Notes: generated from the sequence alone by a model not told the origin. A DNA stretch of 64,000 nucleotides from Leeuwenhoekiella aestuarii (GCF_004104055.1 NZ_QOVJ01000002.1:496001-560000), one strand, 5' to 3'; positions 47,693-57,002 are shown, numbered from the stretch's first letter. Numbers and translations are program-made.

Positions 47693-48444
47693 GTATAAGG
47701 ACGACAATAGATGTCAATTGTGATTTAGGAGAAGGTATAGGTAACGAAGCAGATTTAATGCCGTTTATCAGTTCGTGTAACCTCGCTTGTGGAGGTCATG
47801 CTGGGGACGAAGCAACAATTGATAAAGTTGTCAAGCTGGCTAAGTGCAATGCTGTTGGAGTAGGAGCCCACCCTTCTTTTCCTGATCGAGCTAATTTTGG
47901 ACGTGTTGAACTCAAAATACCTTTTTATCAACTTGAAAGCTCTTTAAAAGAACAAATAGATCGCGTTAAGAAAGCTTGTCAAACTCATAAAATCGAGATG
48001 CATCACATAAAAGCACACGGTGCTCTTTATAATTTGTGTGCCAGTCACGCAGTTTATGCTGAATTTTTTATTGATTTTATAGCTCGTTTTTATCCTGATA
48101 CACCGGTTTATGTGCCATTTAATTCTATACTATCTCAACGGGCTCAGGGAAAAATCAAACTGCTCTTTGAAGCATTCGCAGATCGGAATTATGAAGCAGA
48201 CGGAAGCCTTGTTTCTAGAGCCAAACCCCACGCGTTAATCAAAGATGAAAAAAAGCTTTTTAAGCACGTTTTAAACATGGTGAAAAGGAATGAAATTCAT
48301 ACCGTTTCTGGGACTGTTTTGAGTACAAAAATCGATACAATTTGTGTTCATGGAGATACTCCAAAAGCGGTAACTCTTGCGTGTTATTTAAAGCAACAAT
48401 TAGAGAAAAATAACCTGAAAATACAAACAGTAATTTGCAAATAA
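47689..48444 (+). CDS. pxpA: 5-oxoprolinase subunit PxpA
   Basis: PxpA (LamB/YcsF family) is one of three subunits that hydrolyse 5-oxo-L-proline to glutamate with ATP. The 251-residue protein opens with DVNCDLGEGIGNE (about residues 7-19) and has the SSCNLACGGHAGD metal/substrate region near 30 and GAHPSFPDR near 62. The ATG at 47689 overlaps the transporter stop. It is cotranscribed with the transporter and pxpBC. Confidence 0.95.
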   Translation: MSIRTTIDVNCDLGEGIGNEADLMPFISSCNLACGGHAGDEATIDKVVKLAKCNAVGVGAHPSFPDRANFGRVELKIPFYQLESSLKEQIDRVKKACQTHKIEMHHIKAHGALYNLCASHAVYAEFFIDFIARFYPDTPVYVPFNSILSQRAQGKIKLLFEAFADRNYEADGSLVSRAKPHALIKDEKKLFKHVLNMVKRNEIHTVSGTVLSTKIDTICVHGDTPKAVTLACYLKQQLEKNNLKIQTVICK

Positions 48445-49163
48445 AACCAAGCATAAACAGACTGGGGGAAAAGGCGATTTTATTGCAGTGGGACTTCAAT
48501 ATAACGCCAGAAAACTTAAACTGGTTGTTGAGCGTAAAACAAATTTTACAGCAACAAATAGTTAAATCAAAAGTTCAAGTGGTGAACACATATAATTCAT
48601 TATTAATAATTTACAACTATTCAATAGAAAATATTTATAATGATTTTAGAGCTTTAAAAAGCTATGACTTTACAGGGATTAGTTCTGAAGATTTTAAAGG
48701 CAAGCTTTACAGACTGCCGGTTTGTTATGATGTTGAATTTGGGTTGGATTTAGATGAACTTGCGCGAAGAAATTCATTAACTATATCAGAAATAATACAC
48801 TTGCATACACAGCCTATTTATACACTTTATTTTATGGGCTTTTTACCAGGATTTTTATATCTGGGTGGGATGAATGAACGGCTTAAGATTTCACGTAAAA
48901 ATGAGCCTAGAAAATCGGTGTTAAAAGGTGCTGTGGGAATCGCCGAAAATCAAACAGGAATTTACCCGAATAGCAGTCCGGCGGGATGGCAAATTATAGG
49001 AAATTGCCCTGTGGAATTATTCAATGCACACACTGAAAATCCGTGTCCATTTAAAGCTGGCGATCAAATTCAATTTTATTCAGTTTCCAAACAGGAATAC
49101 GCTAAAATTAAACAGAAAATAGAGGATGGAATATTTGAATTAAAACCAGAATCTCATGCCTAA
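48435..49163 (+). CDS. pxpB: 5-oxoprolinase subunit PxpB (KipI-like)
   Basis: The 242-residue KipI/AHS1-type subunit. Typical motifs are the Asn-Ser pair in VVNTYNSLLIIY near 53 and the GFLPGFLYLGG segment near 137 followed by PRKSV. The start is TTG at 48435, overlapping pxpA by 10 bases; there is no closer ATG. It overlaps pxpC by 8 bases. With PxpC it forms the carboxylate-phosphorylating part of the 5-oxoprolinase. Confidence 0.93.
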   Translation: MQIKPSINRLGEKAILLQWDFNITPENLNWLLSVKQILQQQIVKSKVQVVNTYNSLLIIYNYSIENIYNDFRALKSYDFTGISSEDFKGKLYRLPVCYDVEFGLDLDELARRNSLTISEIIHLHTQPIYTLYFMGFLPGFLYLGGMNERLKISRKNEPRKSVLKGAVGIAENQTGIYPNSSPAGWQIIGNCPVELFNAHTENPCPFKAGDQIQFYSVSKQEYAKIKQKIEDGIFELKPESHA

Positions 49164-50013
49164 AATTGAACTCATAAAAGCTGGTTTTTACACTACGATT
49201 CAAGATTTAGGGAGGTTGCATGCTGCTCAATATGGTGTGCCCAAGAGTGGTGTTATGGATAGTTTTTCAGCAAAAAAAGCAAACTTACTTCTTAATAATG
49301 AATCAGATGCTGCTGTTCTAGAGATAACGATGACTGGCCCAACATTGAAATTTCAATCTAAAACACAAATAGCGGTCTGTGGAGCCATCTTTGACATGTA
49401 TTTAGATGAGGAGCCCATAACAAATGCTAAAGCATTTCAGGTTAATTCTGGTTCTGTTTTACGTTTTGGCGGCTTAAAAAAAGGATTGCGTTGCTATTTT
49501 GCTGTGCAGGGAGGTGTCAAGACTGAGGTAGTTTTAGAAAGTCGAAGTCAATACCCCACCATAACTTCTGCTTCACGACTTGTTAATGGTGATGAATTAG
49601 AAATAGATTCCCTTGGGAATTTAGCTATTGCGAGCGCTCGAGTTAATTTTGAGGATCAAGAATTATTCAGCAATACTATACCCGTTTTTAAAGGACCTGA
49701 ATTTGAGTTATTACCTCAAAAACTTCAGAAAAAACTCTTTACTGATAATTTCACATTAACTCCAGAAGGAAACCGGATGGCAATTCCATTTAGGGAATTA
49801 TTTAAAAACGATCTTAAAGGTATTCTAACCGGGCCGGTGATACCGGGAACGGTACAGCTCACACCAAACGGGAATCTTATCGCATTGTTGAGAGATTGTC
49901 AAGTTACTGGTGGTTATCCGCGTGTGCTTCAAATTTCAGAAATGGGAATTTGCAAACTTGCTCAAAAGAAACCGGGAGATCGGGTTAATTTTCACCTTAG
50001 TGAACTTGACTAA
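49156..50013 (+). CDS. pxpC: 5-oxoprolinase subunit PxpC (KipA-like)
   Basis: The 285-residue AHS2/KipA-type subunit of the 5-oxoprolinase. Recognisable segments are TTIQDLGRLHAAQYGVP near residue 14, SGVMDSFS near 33 and the C-terminal GGYPRVLQI near 253. It ends the Nramp-pxpABC unit; the convergent 45-residue gene follows 17 bases later. Together PxpA, PxpB and PxpC salvage 5-oxoproline formed from glutamine or glutathione turnover. Confidence 0.94.
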   Translation: MPKIELIKAGFYTTIQDLGRLHAAQYGVPKSGVMDSFSAKKANLLLNNESDAAVLEITMTGPTLKFQSKTQIAVCGAIFDMYLDEEPITNAKAFQVNSGSVLRFGGLKKGLRCYFAVQGGVKTEVVLESRSQYPTITSASRLVNGDELEIDSLGNLAIASARVNFEDQELFSNTIPVFKGPEFELLPQKLQKKLFTDNFTLTPEGNRMAIPFRELFKNDLKGILTGPVIPGTVQLTPNGNLIALLRDCQVTGGYPRVLQISEMGICKLAQKKPGDRVNFHLSELD

Positions 50014-50030
50014 AGTTTTAGGTTTAAATT

Positions 50031-50168
50031 TTAGAAAACCTTAAAAACGTATCCCAATAACCAGTAAAGTATTGCAAAAACTACAATTGTACCAATACAA
50101 CCGCATCTTCCACCACCAATTTTCTTTGCACCATAACCGGCGATTAAAGCTCTGATTATATTTTTCAT
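50031..50168 (-). CDS. Small 45-residue membrane peptide
   Basis: An open frame of 45 codons plus stop: MKNIIRALIAGYGAKKIGGG, then a CGC motif and one strong transmembrane segment (about residues 26-42), ending KVF. The Gly/Lys-rich N-terminus with two cysteines before a single helix looks like a conserved small membrane protein, not a chance frame. It is convergent with pxpC and divergent from the aldo/keto reductase gene. Its function is unknown. Confidence 0.6.
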   Translation of the reverse strand: MKNIIRALIAGYGAKKIGGGRCGCIGTIVVFAILYWLLGYVFKVF

Positions 50169-50315
50169 AATGTCTATTAATTAGTTAAGTAATCCGCTAA
50201 TATAATATCATTCTATTAGTGGTTGCTATGTTTTATACAGATTAACAATACTTTATATAAGCCTTATGTAGGCAGTTATAGGCATTTCGTAATTTTAAAA
50301 TTCAAATATGAAATT

Positions 50316-51284
50316 ATGGAATTGAAACAATTGGGAAATTCATCTTTATACGTACCGCCGATAGTTTTTGGTGGCAACGTATTTGGGTGGACGGCAGATA
50401 AAAAAACGTCTTTTTATTTATTAGATGCATTAGTAGAGCGTGGTTTAAACTTTATTGATTCTGCCAATGTGTATTCTTATTGGGCTGAAGGAAACGAAGG
50501 AGGAGAGAGTGAAGCCATACTAGGCGAGTGGATGAAAGAACGGAAAAACCGCGATAAAGTTATTGTTGCAACTAAAGTAGGAAGCCCTATGGGAAAGGGA
50601 AGTCCAGACCTTTCTAATGCGTATATCAATGAGCAAATAGATTTAAGTTTACAGCGTTTACAAACAGATTATATCGATCTGTATTTTAGTCATAAATATG
50701 ATGACAGTACGCCACAACTCGAAACCTTAAAAACCTATAACTCGCTGATCAACTCTGGTAAAGTTCGTGAATTGGGCGCTTCTAATTTTCCGTTGGCAGT
50801 TTTACGAGAAGCTTTACAGATTTCTGAAGATGAAAACCTGCCACGATATGAAGTTATTCAACCAGAATATAATTTACTGGAGCGTTCTCATTTTGAGGGG
50901 GAATATCAGCGCTTTTGTATTGAAAATAATCTTGGGGTAATTAGTTATTTCACTCTGGCAAGTGGTTTCCTTACCGGTAAATATACTGATACAGCTGATG
51001 CTTCGGGAAAAGAGCGAGAGCGTTTTATAAAGAAATATTTTAATGATGAAGGAACAGCTGTTTTAAAAGCTTTAAAAACACTTTCAGATAAATACAATTG
51101 CTCTCAAGCTGGCGTAAGTATTGCGTGGACCATGGCTCAACCCGGAATCTCCGCACCCATTGTAAGCGCTACTAAAGAATCTCAATTAAAAGCATTTGAT
51201 GAAGCTCTAAAATTGAATTTTGATGCTGAAGACTTACAGATTTTAGAGAAAGTAAGTCGTGAAAAAAATACCGTTGGTCGCTAA
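50316..51284 (+). CDS. Aldo/keto reductase
   Basis: A 322-residue cytoplasmic NADPH-dependent oxidoreductase of the AKR fold. The tetrad is visible: Asp in FIDSANVY (about 46), Tyr at the end of that segment, Lys in VATKVG (about 81) and His in YFSHKYDD (about 115). The substrate is unknown; its family also includes potassium-channel beta-like proteins. I use the ATG at 50316 because MELKQLGNS is the usual start; the frame can be read back to 50223 without family support. Confidence 0.93.
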   Translation: MELKQLGNSSLYVPPIVFGGNVFGWTADKKTSFYLLDALVERGLNFIDSANVYSYWAEGNEGGESEAILGEWMKERKNRDKVIVATKVGSPMGKGSPDLSNAYINEQIDLSLQRLQTDYIDLYFSHKYDDSTPQLETLKTYNSLINSGKVRELGASNFPLAVLREALQISEDENLPRYEVIQPEYNLLERSHFEGEYQRFCIENNLGVISYFTLASGFLTGKYTDTADASGKERERFIKKYFNDEGTAVLKALKTLSDKYNCSQAGVSIAWTMAQPGISAPIVSATKESQLKAFDEALKLNFDAEDLQILEKVSREKNTVGR

Positions 51285-51350
51285 AAAGATTGTAGAAAAT
51301 TTATTTTAAGCGTATAAAACTGTTAAAAATTACATTTTATTAAATTTAAG

Positions 51351-51387
51351 AAACGCTGTTAAGAATTTCTTAACAGCGTTTCTTTTT
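51351..51387 (+). terminator. Rho-independent terminator after the aldo/keto reductase gene
   Basis: AAACGCTGTTAAG (51351-51363) pairs perfectly with CTTAACAGCGTTT (51369-51381), five-base loop, followed by CTTTTT. Confidence 0.9.
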
Positions 51388-51424
51388 GCTGAGTCTTAAA
51401 TTGGCGCAACTCTAATATAAAAAA

Positions 51425-53887
51425 ATGAAATTAAAACTTTACCCTATTGCAGCTTTTACGTTTGCAATGCTTACGGTTGTTTCATGCGCCAGTACTAAAC
51501 AAAATAAAAAGAACGGTACCGCAGCAACTTCCGAAGAAAAAAAAGACAAAAAAGATGACTTAAAGCCTTACGATAAAGTCATAACCAAAGAAGCTGTCTC
51601 AGATTCTGGTCTTTTTACTATTCACAAAGTAGATGAAGATTACTTCTACGAGATACCAGATAGCCTATTTACTCGTGAGATGCTCATGGTAAGCCGTATT
51701 GCTAAGACCGCATCAGGCTTAGGTTTTGGTGGAGGAAAAGCAAATACTCAGGTTCTACGTTGGGAAAAACGCGACAAGAAGGTTTTATTGCGTGTTGTCT
51801 CTCATCAGATTTTTGCTGCAGATTCATTACCTATTCATGAGGCTGTAAACAATTCTAATTTTGAACCGGTACTTTTTTCTTTTGATGTAAAAACAGTAGG
51901 AAAAGATTCAACGAGTACGGTAATTCAGGTTAATGATTTATATACCGATGATGTTCAGGCAATGGGCATTCCTAGCTATTATCGGGAAGAATATAAAGTG
52001 CGTAATGTAGATAAAGGAAGAGGCTATATTGAAAGTCTAAAAAGTTATCCTTTAAATATTGAAGCACGGCACGTAAAAACATACAATGCTGGTAACCCTC
52101 CAAGTAATGAAAGTGTAGGTTCTATTACTGTAGAAATGAGTAACAGTATGGTGTTATTACCTAAAAAACCTATGGAGCGTCGTTATTTTGATAAGAGGGT
52201 AGGTTGGTTTGCACGTGGTCAGGTAGATTATGGTCTTGATGCTCAAGAAAGTAAAACAGTGCGTTACTTAGACCGCTGGAGGTTAGAAGTAAAACCAGAA
52301 GACGAGGCTAAATTTAAAGCTGGTGAACTGGTAGAACCTAAGAAGCAGATCGTTTATTACATAGACCGTGCAACTCCAAAAAAGTGGATTCCATTTATTA
52401 AGCAAGGGATCGAAGACTGGCAGGTAGCTTTTGAAGCAGCCGGATTTAAAAATGCGATAATTGCAAAAGAGGCTCCTTCTGTAGCAGAAGATCCAGAATG
52501 GTCTCCGGAGGATGTTCGTTTTTCTACAGTACGTTACTTAGCATCACCTATCCCTAATGCAAATGGACCACACGTAAGTGACCCTCGTAGTGGTGAGATC
52601 TTAGAATCTGATATCAACTGGTATCACAATGTTATGACGCTTTTGCGTAACTGGTATTTCGTTCAAACCGCAGCAATTAATCCTGAAGCACGCGGTGTGG
52701 CCTTTAAAGATGAGATTATGGGACGTTTAATTCGTTTTGTTTCTTCTCACGAAGTAGGACATACACTCGGTTTACCTCACAATATGGGTAGCAGTGTTGC
52801 TTATCCTGTAGATTCATTGCGTTCTAAAAGTTTTACAGAAAAATATGGGACAGCGCCTTCAATTATGGATTATGCACGCTTTAACTACATCGCACAACCG
52901 GGTGATGAGGGCGTTTCTATGATGCCTAACATTGGTATTTATGATAAATATGCTATCAACTGGGGTTATAGACCTATCCTTGATAAAAAAGGAATGGAAG
53001 AAAAACCCATCCTGGATCAGTGGATTTTAGAACATGCCGGTGACCCTATGTATCGTTTTGGAGCACAGCAGTGGGATATAGTTGACCCAAGCTCTCAGAC
53101 TGAAGATCTTGGTGATGATGCTGTTAAAGCCAGTAATTATGGTATTGAGAACTTAAAACGTATTGTTCCTAATTTGATAAAGTGGACCGCTGAAGATGGT
53201 AAAAATTATGATGATTTAGAAACACTTTATGGTCAGGTTTTAGCTCAGTTTAACCGCTATATGGGACATGTGAGTAATAATATAGGTGGTGTTTATGAGT
53301 ATAACAAAACCTACGATCAAGAAGGTGTAGTTTACATACCAGTACCAAAAGAACGACAGAAAGAAAGTATGGAGTTTTTACAAAACCAACTTTTTACAAC
53401 ACCAGAGTGGATGGTAGATACCCAAATTTTAAATCGAATTGAAAGTGACGGAAATCTTGAGCGCGTTAGAAGCGTACAGGAGCGTACATTGAACAATGTT
53501 CTAGATTTTGGAAGAATGGGGCGTATGATTGAAAATGAAACCTTAAACGGAAAATCTGCATATACGCTAACTGAAATGATGAATGATCTAAGAAGTGGTA
53601 TTTTTAGTGAATTACGTAGTGGTAAAAAAATAGATACGTATCGTCGTAATTTACAACGTGCTTATGTAGAACGTCTGGAGTACTTATTGACTAAAGAGCA
53701 AGAGGGCCGTAGCAACGCAACTCGTGTAAATGTGAGTCAGTCTGATATTAGAGCAGTTTCTCGTGCAGAGTTAAATACGTTAAGAAGTTTAGTAACTCGT
53801 GCTATTAGCCGCACAGGTGATAGCTTAAGTCGTTATCATTTACAAGATTTGAGAGAGCGTATAGATCTTATTTTAGATCCGAGATAA
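51425..53887 (+). CDS. Zinc metalloprotease lipoprotein, DUF5117/DUF4953 family
   Basis: An 820-residue protein with a lipoprotein signal (VVSCAS, cysteine at 21) and a Lys-rich spacer. A DUF5117 domain (about 80-270) is followed by a metzincin-like catalytic segment HEVGHTLGLPHN at about 444-455 (HExxHxxGxxH). The C-terminal part is helical and Arg-rich. Proteins of this type are common in Bacteroidota and are presumed envelope proteases; targets are unknown. A shared terminator follows. Confidence 0.92.
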   Translation: MKLKLYPIAAFTFAMLTVVSCASTKQNKKNGTAATSEEKKDKKDDLKPYDKVITKEAVSDSGLFTIHKVDEDYFYEIPDSLFTREMLMVSRIAKTASGLGFGGGKANTQVLRWEKRDKKVLLRVVSHQIFAADSLPIHEAVNNSNFEPVLFSFDVKTVGKDSTSTVIQVNDLYTDDVQAMGIPSYYREEYKVRNVDKGRGYIESLKSYPLNIEARHVKTYNAGNPPSNESVGSITVEMSNSMVLLPKKPMERRYFDKRVGWFARGQVDYGLDAQESKTVRYLDRWRLEVKPEDEAKFKAGELVEPKKQIVYYIDRATPKKWIPFIKQGIEDWQVAFEAAGFKNAIIAKEAPSVAEDPEWSPEDVRFSTVRYLASPIPNANGPHVSDPRSGEILESDINWYHNVMTLLRNWYFVQTAAINPEARGVAFKDEIMGRLIRFVSSHEVGHTLGLPHNMGSSVAYPVDSLRSKSFTEKYGTAPSIMDYARFNYIAQPGDEGVSMMPNIGIYDKYAINWGYRPILDKKGMEEKPILDQWILEHAGDPMYRFGAQQWDIVDPSSQTEDLGDDAVKASNYGIENLKRIVPNLIKWTAEDGKNYDDLETLYGQVLAQFNRYMGHVSNNIGGVYEYNKTYDQEGVVYIPVPKERQKESMEFLQNQLFTTPEWMVDTQILNRIESDGNLERVRSVQERTLNNVLDFGRMGRMIENETLNGKSAYTLTEMMNDLRSGIFSELRSGKKIDTYRRNLQRAYVERLEYLLTKEQEGRSNATRVNVSQSDIRAVSRAELNTLRSLVTRAISRTGDSLSRYHLQDLRERIDLILDPR

Positions 53888-53908
53888 TTGGATTTAACTA
53901 TCAATATT

Positions 53909-53940
53909 AAAAGACCGGCAATTTGCCGGTCTTTTTGTTT
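53909..53940. terminator. Terminator hairpin between convergent genes
   Basis: AAAAGACCGGCA and TGCCGGTCTTTT are perfect inverse complements around a three-base loop, with A's before and T's after, so the hairpin can end transcription on both strands between the metalloprotease and the AEC transporter genes. Confidence 0.85.
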
Positions 53941-53969
53941 TCAAAAGATTTAGCATAGCATCTTTAAAA

Positions 53970-55118
53970 TTAATTTTCAGAAACTCTTTTAAGGTTATAT
54001 AGCTGCTCAGCTTCCGTTACATTAGGAAGCTCTTCGGTATTCTTTTTTTGATTGAATTTTGTAAATAGGGGGTATATGAGTCCGCATCCTAAAAGCCCTA
54101 AAGCTAAGATAACCAAGGTATAGAGGTCTGCTATCTGATTTCCGGCAGATAAAATTCCTAAAATCAAAACAACAGAAAGCGGAAACGACAATGCCAGAAT
54201 ATTAATCGCAAAATTCTGATTGAATGTTTTTCTGCTATTCAAAACCCGCTTTTCCTGAGCGTCAACTGCAGCTATATGTGCAAATGGCCAAAAGCTACAA
54301 GCGCTCAATCCAAAAGCCAAAAGCAGCAATCTATCTTCAGCTATACCTATATCTGCAAATACTATTAATCCTATAGCTAAAAAAACTACGATACCAGCTC
54401 TTACAAGAAGTAAAGAAATAATTTCAGCAAATTGACGTTTTTTGATGTTTACTGAAAGTCCAATAAATAACAAAACAAGCGGAGTCATTAATAAACTCAA
54501 TCTGCTTAAACTCTCACTGAATAAAAAGGGAATACTGTTCATATTTATTCCTAAAAACAAAAGGATTAGCGCAGCAGCTATAAAAAGATTTACAGGCTCA
54601 GAGACCATTGCCATACAAAGGCTTTTAAATTTTGCTCCGGTAGATCTATTTGTGATGTTCTGGGTTTTATAATGCCAATTCATCGCCACCAAATACAATA
54701 TTAAAAGCACAAATAGTTTATTCCCAAGATCTGCCATTGCTGCTTTAGCAAGAAAGCCTTCGCCCAGATACTCCAATATAAAAGGAAAACAACTCAACCC
54801 CGGTGCTAAAGAGGGGATAAGCATTTGTGCAGTTCTGTAATTAGGACTGTCTTTTTTTATTCCAATAAATGGAAAAAGAAAAGGGGTGACAAGAAATAAA
54901 AAAAAATTGAGTACTAATGCTATACCGGGTAGAACAAGTAGAGATACCTCTACATTTACCGAAAGCAGTGCTATAAAGATTGTAGCCGGAAGTGCCAGAT
55001 TTAAAATAATCATCTTGATACCGGCTAGTTCTTTTTTCTCCTTAATTTTTAATTTTAGAAGTAAACCTAAACCTATAAAAAGTAAGAAAAGCAATGTCTT
55101 TTGTACATTGACATCCAT
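53970..55118 (-). CDS. AEC family (auxin efflux carrier-like) permease
   Basis: A 382-residue membrane protein with about ten transmembrane segments of the Mem_trans (AEC) family, whose bacterial members carry organic acids such as malate. I chose the ATG at 55118, giving MDVNVQKTL; the longer frame from 55208 would overlap the aminotransferase gene and lacks support. It starts two bases after the stop of that gene, so the two are coupled and may handle the same substrate. Confidence 0.85.
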   Translation of the reverse strand: MDVNVQKTLLFLLFIGLGLLLKLKIKEKKELAGIKMIILNLALPATIFIALLSVNVEVSLLVLPGIALVLNFFLFLVTPFLFPFIGIKKDSPNYRTAQMLIPSLAPGLSCFPFILEYLGEGFLAKAAMADLGNKLFVLLILYLVAMNWHYKTQNITNRSTGAKFKSLCMAMVSEPVNLFIAAALILLFLGINMNSIPFLFSESLSRLSLLMTPLVLLFIGLSVNIKKRQFAEIISLLLVRAGIVVFLAIGLIVFADIGIAEDRLLLLAFGLSACSFWPFAHIAAVDAQEKRVLNSRKTFNQNFAINILALSFPLSVVLILGILSAGNQIADLYTLVILALGLLGCGLIYPLFTKFNQKKNTEELPNVTEAEQLYNLKRVSEN

Positions 55119-55120
55119 AA

Positions 55121-56311
55121 TTAAACCAGTATATCGTCTATAGCATCCGTAAAATATTTCATTTCTTCCATAGTACCCATACTTACACGACACCAGTTTT
55201 GATCCCAAAATTTAAAAGCTCTCACGACAACGCTTTTATCATATATTTTTTCTAAAAATACATCACCTTCCATATCTATTGGAAAGATGATAAAGTTTGT
55301 TGAAGAAGGCATATAGTCAAAGCCTTTTGAGTCTAAATACGCAGTAGTATGCTCTCTTGCTTCTTTGATTTTTTCTTTACACATGGTCAAATATTCAGAA
55401 TCATCCATACTGGCAGAAGCTGCATCAATGGTAGGTCCCGTAATACCCATACCGCCACGCGTAATTTCATTTATAGCTTCAAGTGACTCTTTTTTACCTA
55501 GCATGTACCCCATTCTAAGGCCTGCCATACCGTGAATCTTAGAAAAGGTACGTGTCACAAAAACATCTTTCCCTTCAGCAACTAATGGAGCCATACTAGC
55601 GTCTAAACCTTCTGGAGCTAATTCCAGATAGGCTTCATCGACGAAAACAGGGACTTTATCAGAAACTCTTCTACAAAAATCTTTCAGTTTTTCGGTATCA
55701 GTTAAGGTAGCAGTAGGGTTGTTAGGGTTCGTGATGTAAACCAACTTAGTATCCTCGTCAATTGCAGCTTCCATTGCATCAAGGTCGTGCTGATAATCTG
55801 CAGTTAATTTGATAGCTTTCCAGGAACCTCCTGCAGCTTTTGCCACGCTTACCAGCGACATATAGCTAGGATCTGCACTGATCACATTTCCGCCATCTTG
55901 AAATAATACCAATGCTGTTTTTTCTAAAAGATCAGAAGAACCAGGCCCCATCATAATATGATCTGGAGTAACCCCTTCTTTATCTGCAATTTTTTGCACT
56001 AAGCTCCCTAAAGAAGACCATGAATAGTGATTGCCATCCCAAACCCCTTCCTGAAATGCTTTTGCAGCAAGTTTAGAAGGACCGTACGGATTCTCATTCC
56101 ATACTAAACGAGCTTTAACCGTGCTCAGATCTGGGAATTTAGGCGGTGTAAACTCATCAAATACAGTGTTTTTATATAAGAATTTTTGATTATTTCGTTG
56201 TGCTTGTTCTACAGTTGATGCCCATAAAGCAGTAGGGGCAACGGCAATTGCGCCAACAGAAAACGCCATTTTCTTTAACCAATCTCTTCTAGGATTTTGA
56301 GAAGTGTTCAT
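55121..56311 (-). CDS. Tat-exported HisC-like PLP aminotransferase
   Basis: A 396-residue class I/II aminotransferase of the histidinol-phosphate aminotransferase type. The first 35 residues form a twin-arginine signal (PRRDWLKK, hydrophobic core, WAS). Then follow a NPYGPS segment (about 76), the NPNNPT motif (about 196) and the PLP-lysine in TFSKIHGMAG (about 258). Export through Tat means it probably folds with PLP in the cytoplasm and works in the periplasm. The substrate is unknown; it is not in a his operon, so a role in histidine synthesis is unlikely. Confidence 0.88.
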   Translation of the reverse strand: MNTSQNPRRDWLKKMAFSVGAIAVAPTALWASTVEQAQRNNQKFLYKNTVFDEFTPPKFPDLSTVKARLVWNENPYGPSKLAAKAFQEGVWDGNHYSWSSLGSLVQKIADKEGVTPDHIMMGPGSSDLLEKTALVLFQDGGNVISADPSYMSLVSVAKAAGGSWKAIKLTADYQHDLDAMEAAIDEDTKLVYITNPNNPTATLTDTEKLKDFCRRVSDKVPVFVDEAYLELAPEGLDASMAPLVAEGKDVFVTRTFSKIHGMAGLRMGYMLGKKESLEAINEITRGGMGITGPTIDAASASMDDSEYLTMCKEKIKEAREHTTAYLDSKGFDYMPSSTNFIIFPIDMEGDVFLEKIYDKSVVVRAFKFWDQNWCRVSMGTMEEMKYFTDAIDDILV

Positions 56312-56459
56312 AATTCACAATTTATTTTGGATTCCTTTAAATTTATGAAAATGAAATTATGATTATTGTATTAAATCCGTAAAAAACAACCTTTTAAATG
56401 TTTATTTAAAAAATATGCTAAGTAATTATTGAATAATTAATAATGTGTTTAGGGTGTTT

Positions 56460-56510
56460 AAAAAAATAAAAAAACCTCTAATAATTGAAAATCAATCGTC
56501 AGAGGCTTTG
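56460..56510 (-). terminator. Terminator after the DUF2383 gene
   Basis: On the minus strand CCTCT...AGAGG (56501-56505 with 56475-56479) encloses an inner ATTGA/TCAAT stem and is followed by a long T-rich tail, ending transcription of the DUF2383 protein gene. Confidence 0.7.
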
Positions 56511-56531
56511 GTATTATATTTTAAAATAAGG

Positions 56532-57002
56532 TTATTGCAATTTAGAAATATCTTCTAGTTGCTGCAAATCTTCAATAGTTCTATAGATTTTAGAAAGTTG
56601 ATTATTTATTAGTGTACGCAGGTGCGTAGAGAATTCAAAATCTTTTAAAGCGTTCTCATATTCTTCAGCACTTATTTTTTCACCTCTTAGACATTCCTCT
56701 AAAACGGAAGAAATATCATCTTTACTCACAATACTCTTTACATCAATCCAGAACCTATGAAGATTAGCGGCAATGCTGCCTTCATTTTCAGGACTAGCAT
56801 TAATGGCGTGTAATTCTTTGTCGAGTTCATTTGCAAATTGATTGCGCTTAGCGGCCTGGCGTTGCATAAAACCTTTGAGTTCAGTGTGATTTATTTCTTG
56901 CATTGCTTTTATAAAACCTTTCTCGGCGTCATAATTTTTTACGAGTAATTTTTGAAGAGTATTTACGAGCTCTTCATGGTGTTTTTGCTTATCAACGTTC
57001 AT
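56532..57002 (-). CDS. DUF2383 (PA2169-like) four-helix bundle protein
   Basis: A 156-residue cytoplasmic, all-helical protein. Its regular helices and the ELVNTLQKLL and QAAKRNQFANEL stretches match the ferritin-like DUF2383/PA2169 family, which is often stress-induced. No clear di-iron ligand set is evident. It is transcribed on its own and ends in a terminator. Confidence 0.78.
   Translation of the reverse strand: MNVDKQKHHEELVNTLQKLLVKNYDAEKGFIKAMQEINHTELKGFMQRQAAKRNQFANELDKELHAINASPENEGSIAANLHRFWIDVKSIVSKDDISSVLEECLRGEKISAEEYENALKDFEFSTHLRTLINNQLSKIYRTIEDLQQLEDISKLQ

Noticed and set aside
55121-55208. Upstream extension of the AEC permease gene to 55208
   Set aside because: It would overlap the aminotransferase gene and the added residues have no membrane or family support; ATG at 55118 gives a normal start.
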